Shown in pieces: positions 58,259 to 64,000 of a stretch of 64,000 nucleotides of DNA. Source of the DNA: Branchiostoma lanceolatum (taxonomy: Eukaryota > Chordata > Leptocardii > Amphioxiformes > Branchiostomatidae); the NCBI RefSeq assembly GCF_035083965.1, contig NC_089732.1, forward strand, positions 6,821,383 through 6,885,382. The letters are read 5' to 3'. The notes under the pieces are model-generated. The model was not told where the DNA came from, did not search any database, and was given only the letters and a program-made list of their open reading frames with translations. Within the stretch, counting starts at the first letter, position 1; each line of letters begins with the position of its first letter. Made by a program: the position numbers and the translations under genes.

Positions 58259-61200
58259 TCAGGAGGAGGGCTGCAGTAGTCTCTTGATCTCCGCAGCCCT
58301 ATCCTGCAGCTCGGGCACCGAGTCCTTCCCCAGTTTGTCTGCAGACTTCTGCAGACTGCTGAGAGAGTCAGGAGGCAATATGGAATCCTTGTCTGGACCT
58401 GGAGGGACAGATAACAACCAGTTATTAAACCACAGATAATAACCAGTTATAAAAGCTCAGTTTTTATTTGTCACCGATAGGTTCCATATTGCAGATACAT
58501 GTGTATTGACTTCCTATGCCAAGATGATACAATTATATGTCTAAGTCTTCAAATAAAAATATCAATGATTATATTTGAATAAGAACAAGGTGGCAATACA
58601 TTCAGTTTACATTTGCAAAGTTGGCAGGTTTGTTTTAAAATGTTCAAATTTAGTATAGATATGGATACAAATTGATTCTCTGGGACAATGAGTTTGCACA
58701 AGATAAATCCCTGACAATTTTCTATCTACTGCTACAGAAAACTTACATGTATATACCGGTACTTTGATTCAACACGTTAACATCAAGTGACTTTTTATGA
58801 AGCTCTTATCTAGGATATTAGAATAAGGGAAATGCTGCAGAAGTGTACCATACTCACCAGACAATGTTTTTAGCAGCTTAGAAGCAACACTACTGGCCTC
58901 TAATCTGATGGTGGTGTACTTTGAGTTTTCTGTGGATAACATACATGTTTATCATTCAGACGAATATACTGTGTAAATTTTTCTAGTACATCTTGTACAT
59001 GAAATCATGCAAAAATTACAGACAGTTCTGATACTGTCATTGCTACAATGTATGTACTGCAATTAACCTTCAGTACCCTACAGATGTCATACAGCAGCAA
59101 ACTGTACTGGTATTCTGGGAGATTAGACTTCTAAAGGTTATCGTGACGCAGTATGATAAACAAAAATACATGTTTCAAAACATAGTATCTTAAATTTCAA
59201 TCAAATTACAGTTCAAGTAAGTAAGGCTCTAGTACTGATGGATTATTGAATATTGTCATTATCATGATTTCATTCATAGATACTTATTTATGTTATACTT
59301 TAGAGCTTTTGTTATACTTTTGTAATAATAGCATGCTGTGAAGGAGAATAATTCTTACCTAGACATTGGCACAGAGGGGGTATGAGTTGTCCCACAAACT
59401 TGCTGAGGCTTGTTGTGTCCTCATTGGTTAATGTAATGTCATCTTGTAGCATCCACAATCTAGGGACAACAAACAGGAAATTGTAGGATTTATTTCCTTT
59501 AAAATACAATTCCCATTCACAGAATAAAACAAATACCATTCACAAAGTACAAAATGTGAAATAGAAACAAGACAAAATTGACAACTGATAACAAATGTGA
59601 CATATTTTCCAGGTTCATTTCCACAATTACTTGTTTCATTTTTGAACTGGTATGAAATATGAAAAACAAAACTACTGAAGTTTTAGTTACCAAGACTTTT
59701 GTAATTACATAGGCTAGTGCTATCTTAATTGTGGATAGGTGAATCCCACATTGATATCTTTTTGCACAGGCATTTTGACATAGTATCACTACTAATGTTA
59801 AAGTTAAAGTGACCCGGGCGTCCTGAAAAGACGCATAGGGGTGGCGCCCATCTCCATTTCTATAGCCCTTGGGCCACACACATTTGTGAAAGTCACTACA
59901 GCAGGGGGCTAGTCCGCTGATAGTGATGTGTGTGTTTAACTACCATACTTTTTCCCAGATGTTGAGTGCTAAGCAGAGAAACAGTATGTTCCATTTTTAA
60001 AGTCTTTGGTATGACCCGACCGGGGTTCAAACTCACGACCTACCGTGTACAAGGCAAACACTCCACCAAATAGGCCATTGCACCGGTACTACTAATGCAC
60101 AATGTGTAAAACTTGAAGTGAAACCAATACCCACCTATCTATGTAACATGCTGTTGCCTTGAGTACAGCACACTGCACCTTCCACGTACTGCTACTCAGG
60201 GCTGTACACAGGAGGCTTCCAAACTGTTCCTGGTACTCTGCTGCAAGGGACCAGGTAGTTGTCATACCATCATTTGTCAAATGTACATGTGTTTGTAACA
60301 CATAGAACAGTAACTTACACGTTCAGTATGTTGCAGTTAACAACTTTTGGTTAGAAATACCATATATCCTAGAATTACTTTCTTGTTTTAGCAGTAGACT
60401 GTAATAATGTGTAACTGCAAGTGATTGGTTACATTTGAATATGAGCTTTGTAATTTCATAGGGAATAGAAATTTACCAAGCTAATTTCTTGTAACCTTCC
60501 TTAGAATAAAGGATATAGAGATAGAAGAGTACCTTGTATTTGCTTTTCCGTCATGTGTTAACTTGATATACTTGATTATCAGCTTTGTAATTCCATGGGG
60601 AATAGCAATTTAGAATATTATTTGCATGTGTAATCTTTAGTAGAATTAAGGCTCTAGAGATAGGAGAGTACCTTATGTTTGTTTTTCTGTAATGTGTTAG
60701 CTCAATACGTTTGAATATGTGCTTAAATAACAATTTCCAGGGGGATAGCAATTCAGAACATGTGTAATCTTAAGTACAATAAAGTATTTGGAGACAGAAG
60801 AGTATCTTGTGTGTTTGTTTTTCTGTGATGTGTTAATTACAATTCAAGCTCATTTTCAACAAAATACATTTGAATATGACTTTATGAGCTTAAATGAAAT
60901 CTCCAGGGGGGTAACAATCTAGAACATCATCTGCATGTGTAATCTTGAGTAGAATAAAGTATTTGGAGACAGAAGAGTACCTTGTGTTTGTTTTTCTTGA
61001 GGCCAAGCCTTGCCCAGTCCTTCATAAGAAGTGATGAGGAAGTCCTCCATCAGACCAGGACTGTGTTTCTCTATCTCATCCTCATCAGCTTCTTTGTTCC
61101 CATTTCCATCTGTGCTCTGTTGGGAAGATGTGACCTGTTTAGTGCTTATTTGCCTGTGCCTAGAGCAGTCATTTGATACCCTGAACCTGGTGGAAGAATC

Positions 61201-62583
61201 TATGCTAATTGTGTATTTTGTGTCCTTCTGTGTAAAAAGTTCAACAGATACAGAATGCAAAGTCCACCATTAAAAAGATTTACAAAATGTAATTCTGGTT
61301 CTTGGTGGATGTCAATGTGCAGATTCTGGCACATTGCCACACCAAATCCGTAGTGTGTTTTTGGCACACATTTTGACATATTAGCCAAAGTGGTTCGGCG
61401 GGTGTCACTCCACCGCCAGGGAAGGTCGTGTAAAGTGCCTTTCCCAAGGGCACAACGTCGGGGCATGGTGAGTATCGAACCCGGGACCTATTGGTTCTGA
61501 GCCCAACGCTCTAACCGTTACGCCACGCCGACGTCACCATTAGAAGTCCACCATTAGAAGTCCACCATTAGAACTACAATTGCACTGACCTTTCTGAGAA
61601 GCGGGAACAGGATGTCACTGATCTGTTTGAATCTATCCAGGCTGTATGTCTCCAGGGTGGCAGACAGACATCTGATGGCCTCTTTCTTGTACTCCAACTT
61701 TTCCTTCCTGCTTTCCTTTAGCACAGCCTCTACAACCTGGCAGTGGAAACAAGATGCAAACTATTATTATTATGTTAAACAATTTTCTCACAAAGTCCCA
61801 GGGAAGTGAACCTTTCAAAAAAATCAAGACCATAGCTGGTCCAGGTCAAAAGATACAAAAAAGGAAGTTCTGCTGCAGTACCAAGGTCACATACCAGGGG
61901 GCCCAAAATCGACCTTGACCTGTGTCTTCCCAACACCTACCCACATACTAAATACACACTGTATCATTACAATCCATCTAGAGGTTCTTGAGTTATGCTG
62001 ACTACAAAATCCAGAAAAACAAACACACCAAACTACGTTTTGACCACACTGACTTAAGCAAAGAATATCCAAATATACCTCAACACTTGAAAATGATAGT
62101 TTTCTATTCCATAAACAGAGGTGAAAGCAGCAGAATCAATGGGAAAGGTCTTGTAGAATCAATGGAAAAGGTACTACTTGTAGAAGACAATGACTTGTGA
62201 TTTACATGTAAGCAGATACATGTAGAAGCAGAGAGATTCAAAGTTTATCACCAAATGTTTGTCTTACCTCTTCAACTGAGGGTTGGCTTGTTGTCCCTTC
62301 CTGTGGGTTTGCTAGAGAAGTTCTGTGTCAAGAAAATGAAAAAAAGCCTTTGTCAGTAAAATGACCTTCAGGTAATACATTCTAATTACATGTACCTACA
62401 CTAGTTACTTGAACATGTGATGGCTTTACACCTAAACAAATGACCAGAATGTGAACACAATTTCATTTCCCCAACAAAAGTACTTTTAAAAATAAAATTT
62501 TGAATGTTACTGGCCAAGATGTATTGTAGTTGTACTTACTTGCACTGTACGCAGACGGACATTATTGCTTTGAGTAGCTCCTC
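58259..62583 (-). CDS. ECPAS: Proteasome adaptor and scaffold protein ECM29 (ECPAS), C-terminal eight exons
   Basis: ECM29 is a HEAT-repeat protein that binds the 26S proteasome and links it to motors and endosomes. Exons in transcript order: 62540-62583, 62268-62322, 61590-61736, 60981-61116, 60135-60240, 59359-59459, 58858-58929, 58259-58398 (TGA). All phases agree. Diagnostic matches to human ECPAS: EELLKAI (first exon), EAVLKESRKEKLEYKKEAIR and DRFKQISDILFPLLRK, YEGLGKAWPQ, SSSTWKVQCAVLKA, and the C-terminal VPELQDRAAEIKRLLQ. Between the LLRK and GLGKAWP blocks lies an acidic segment (KEADEDEIEKH), as in vertebrates. The rest of the gene is beyond position 64000. Introns hold two SINEs and other repeats. 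Confidence 0.93.
59800..60090 (-). mobile_element. tRNA-derived SINE, second copy (minus strand)
   Basis: On the minus strand the order is tRNA-like head (gtttgaaccccggtc B box at about 60016-60030), gtcataccaaagacttta, gtatggtagttaaacacac, ggactagccccctgctg and gagatgggcgcc, as at 14948-15250. It lies in an ECPAS intron. Confidence 0.8.
61378..61548 (-). mobile_element. tRNA-derived SINE of a different family (minus strand)
   Basis: The minus strand starts ggtgacgtcggcgtggcgta, with an A-box-like tggcgtaacggttagagc and a B box gggttcgatac, then a non-tRNA body ending cacccgccgaaccac. The head is more tRNA-like than in the other family. Immediately beside its head, tccaccattagaag is repeated three times (61544-61575). 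ECPAS intron. Confidence 0.8.
61835..62035 (-). repeat. Dispersed repeat, inverted relative to 52490-52640
   Basis: gctgcagtaccaaggtcaca and ccaaaatcgaccttgacctg are the complements of sequence at 52540-52610. It continues with cttgagttatgctgactac. Probably the 3' part of an interspersed element. Confidence 0.6.
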
Positions 62584-62670
62584 CTGTAAATAAAGACCAA
62601 AGTTCTCATATTCAGGATCAATTTTTTCTTAGTACACTGAATGTCTAACTTATATCAACTTGAAGGTACA

Positions 62671-64000
62671 GTCAAACCTGCCCAAGGCGACCACCCGGGG
62701 GACCGAGCAAAAACGGTCGCGATGGACAGGTGGTCGCCATGAAGAGGATTCCAATCATAACATGTTTCCAGCTCAAGGTGTTCAAATACCGTGTACCACG
62801 TACATGTAGATGGATGAAAAATTATGTGATTTTAGACAGCATGACCCCCACCAGGTTCAATTCTTATTGACAGAAAGATCCTACAGAAATTACATTTTCT
62901 GTTATCGTTGTAATATTTGTATACCGTTACATCGTGAACAAATGTTCGTCGTAATTTTGACTAAAAATAATGTCTGCCTCGATAACCTTCCAGCGCCCTC
63001 CCGCATTCACACATTACGTTAAAGTAAGAGTACACACACACACGCGCGTATAAAATCTAGGTTTTAAAGGCCTGACACAAATCCCTAGAAAATCCCAGCC
63101 TTCTTTTGGGAGCCGACCGCTGGATTAAAGCGGCAAAAAGTTTCCGATCTGACAACTGAAGGATGAAAACGGAAAGTTGTGATACCGCCGCCGAGTACGC
63201 GACCGCATCGAAAGGTAATAGTGGAGCAAAACGCACAGCGTCGGCGATTACAAGCAAGCAGTGCCCAATAAAGGTATGTGAGAGTCATGGAAGTAACAAG
63301 AATATAAGAATATCAATTTTCATCAATAAGGAGAGTATTCTAAATATTCATACACAGAAGCGTCGTGTTTTAGAAAAGTCAGCGTTATGCTGCGCTGAAA
63401 CATGATGGCGTCGCGGACCAAGAAGCAACATGTCTCGGCCAACGTTTTGCCCTCCACCGCGGAGGCATTCTCCGGCGGAATTTAGTAAGACAGAGACACA
63501 TTTTTGTTGAAAATACAAGAAATAGATAGTAATTTCTATGAAATCTGACTTTTTGACGCCATGCACTACGTGATCGTTTTGAAAATTGAGTTCAAACCGA
63601 ACCAAGCTTGCGGTAAACTATAAGATGACGATGGGCACAACAACATCGATATCTAAGTATTCACAATCCTTTGTATTTACAATGTTTATAGTGGGAACGT
63701 TTCATTAAAACACTTCATGGAGGAATCAATGCTTTTGATATATTTTTGTCCGTCAAGGTCTTAAAAACATTTCCGCGAAATCCGACAGCAAAATTCGATG
63801 TCACCACACGCCGGAAAAATGTGGTCGCCATGAGCAGGGATTGTGCTCTGTGCAGTCCCAATTCGTGGCGGTCGCGTTGGACGGGTGGTCGCCTTGGGCA
63901 GGCAGCTTAATGCTTGTGCCTATGGGGAAAATTTTCGGGACCGAGAAAAAGCGGTCGCCATGGCCAGGTGGTCGCGTTGAAAAGGTGGTCGCCTAGGCAG
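62671..64000. mobile_element. Large inverted-repeat element 'ACAGTCAAACCTGCCCAAGGCGACCACC', cut by the window end
   Basis: The left end acagtcaaacctgcccaagg runs into cgaccacccgggggaccgag and ggtggtcgccatg. Near the window end the complementary pattern appears (ggaccgagaaaaagcggtcg, ggtcgcctaggcag), and an inner inverted copy lies at 63805-63910 (gtggtcgccatgagcaggga, ggtggtcgccttgggcaggc). Inside no transposase is recognised. It occupies an ECPAS intron; only a few right-terminal bases seem to be missing. Confidence 0.65.

Noticed and set aside
61430..61545. Functional tRNA gene on the minus strand
   Set aside because: A and B boxes are good but the head continues into a SINE body without a proper acceptor stem or terminator.

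Overview
The window is a piece of an animal nuclear genome, most likely a cephalochordate (amphioxus, Branchiostoma). Coding sequence is split into short GT-AG exons. The proteins resemble vertebrate orthologues closely but not as vertebrate sequences. The spaces between exons are full of short inverted-repeat transposons, tRNA-derived SINEs and minisatellites. Species assignment is inference; no database was searched.

Layout. (1) 372-11651, + strand: most of a FAF1 orthologue (second ubiquitin-like domain, UAS, coiled coil, UBX), with its 5' end outside the window. (2) 13552-14544, - strand: a single-exon multi-pass membrane protein I do not recognise. (3) About 14.5-25.8 kb: repeat-rich DNA with a 3.2 kb palindrome (20919-24103), a near-perfect 115 bp hairpin transposon and a SINE. 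(4) 27114-35021, - strand: a complete calreticulin gene ending in KDEL. (5) 35376-42181, + strand: a complete homologue of human C19orf44, divergent from calreticulin across about 350 bp that hold a consensus ER-stress response element. (6) 42806-43270: a hAT-like non-autonomous transposon with an 8 bp target-site duplication. (7) 45746-50172, - strand: two tandem ninjurin-like genes; the downstream flank of the second carries a LINE fragment, and its upstream flank is a triplicated non-coding unit. (8) 53870-56143, + strand: a two-exon gene that joins ankyrin repeats and a basic nuclear-localisation-like motif to a FAM111-like trypsin-fold protease. (9) 58259-62583, - strand: the last eight exons of the proteasome adaptor ECM29/ECPAS.

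The most interesting observation is that two unrelated genes each carry a tandemly duplicated, length-matched exon pair: FAF1 with 106/106 nt and calreticulin with 95/95 nt. In both, the reading phase forbids joining the two copies, so inclusion of both gives a frameshift and stop. This is the signature of mutually exclusive splicing. In calreticulin the swapped exon carries the disulfide loop beside the glycan-binding site. In FAF1 it carries the N-terminal half of the second ubiquitin-like domain. Second in interest is the ankyrin/FAM111-protease fusion. There is no operon-like organisation. Functional links are limited to the shared calreticulin/C19orf44 promoter and the tandem ninjurin paralogues.
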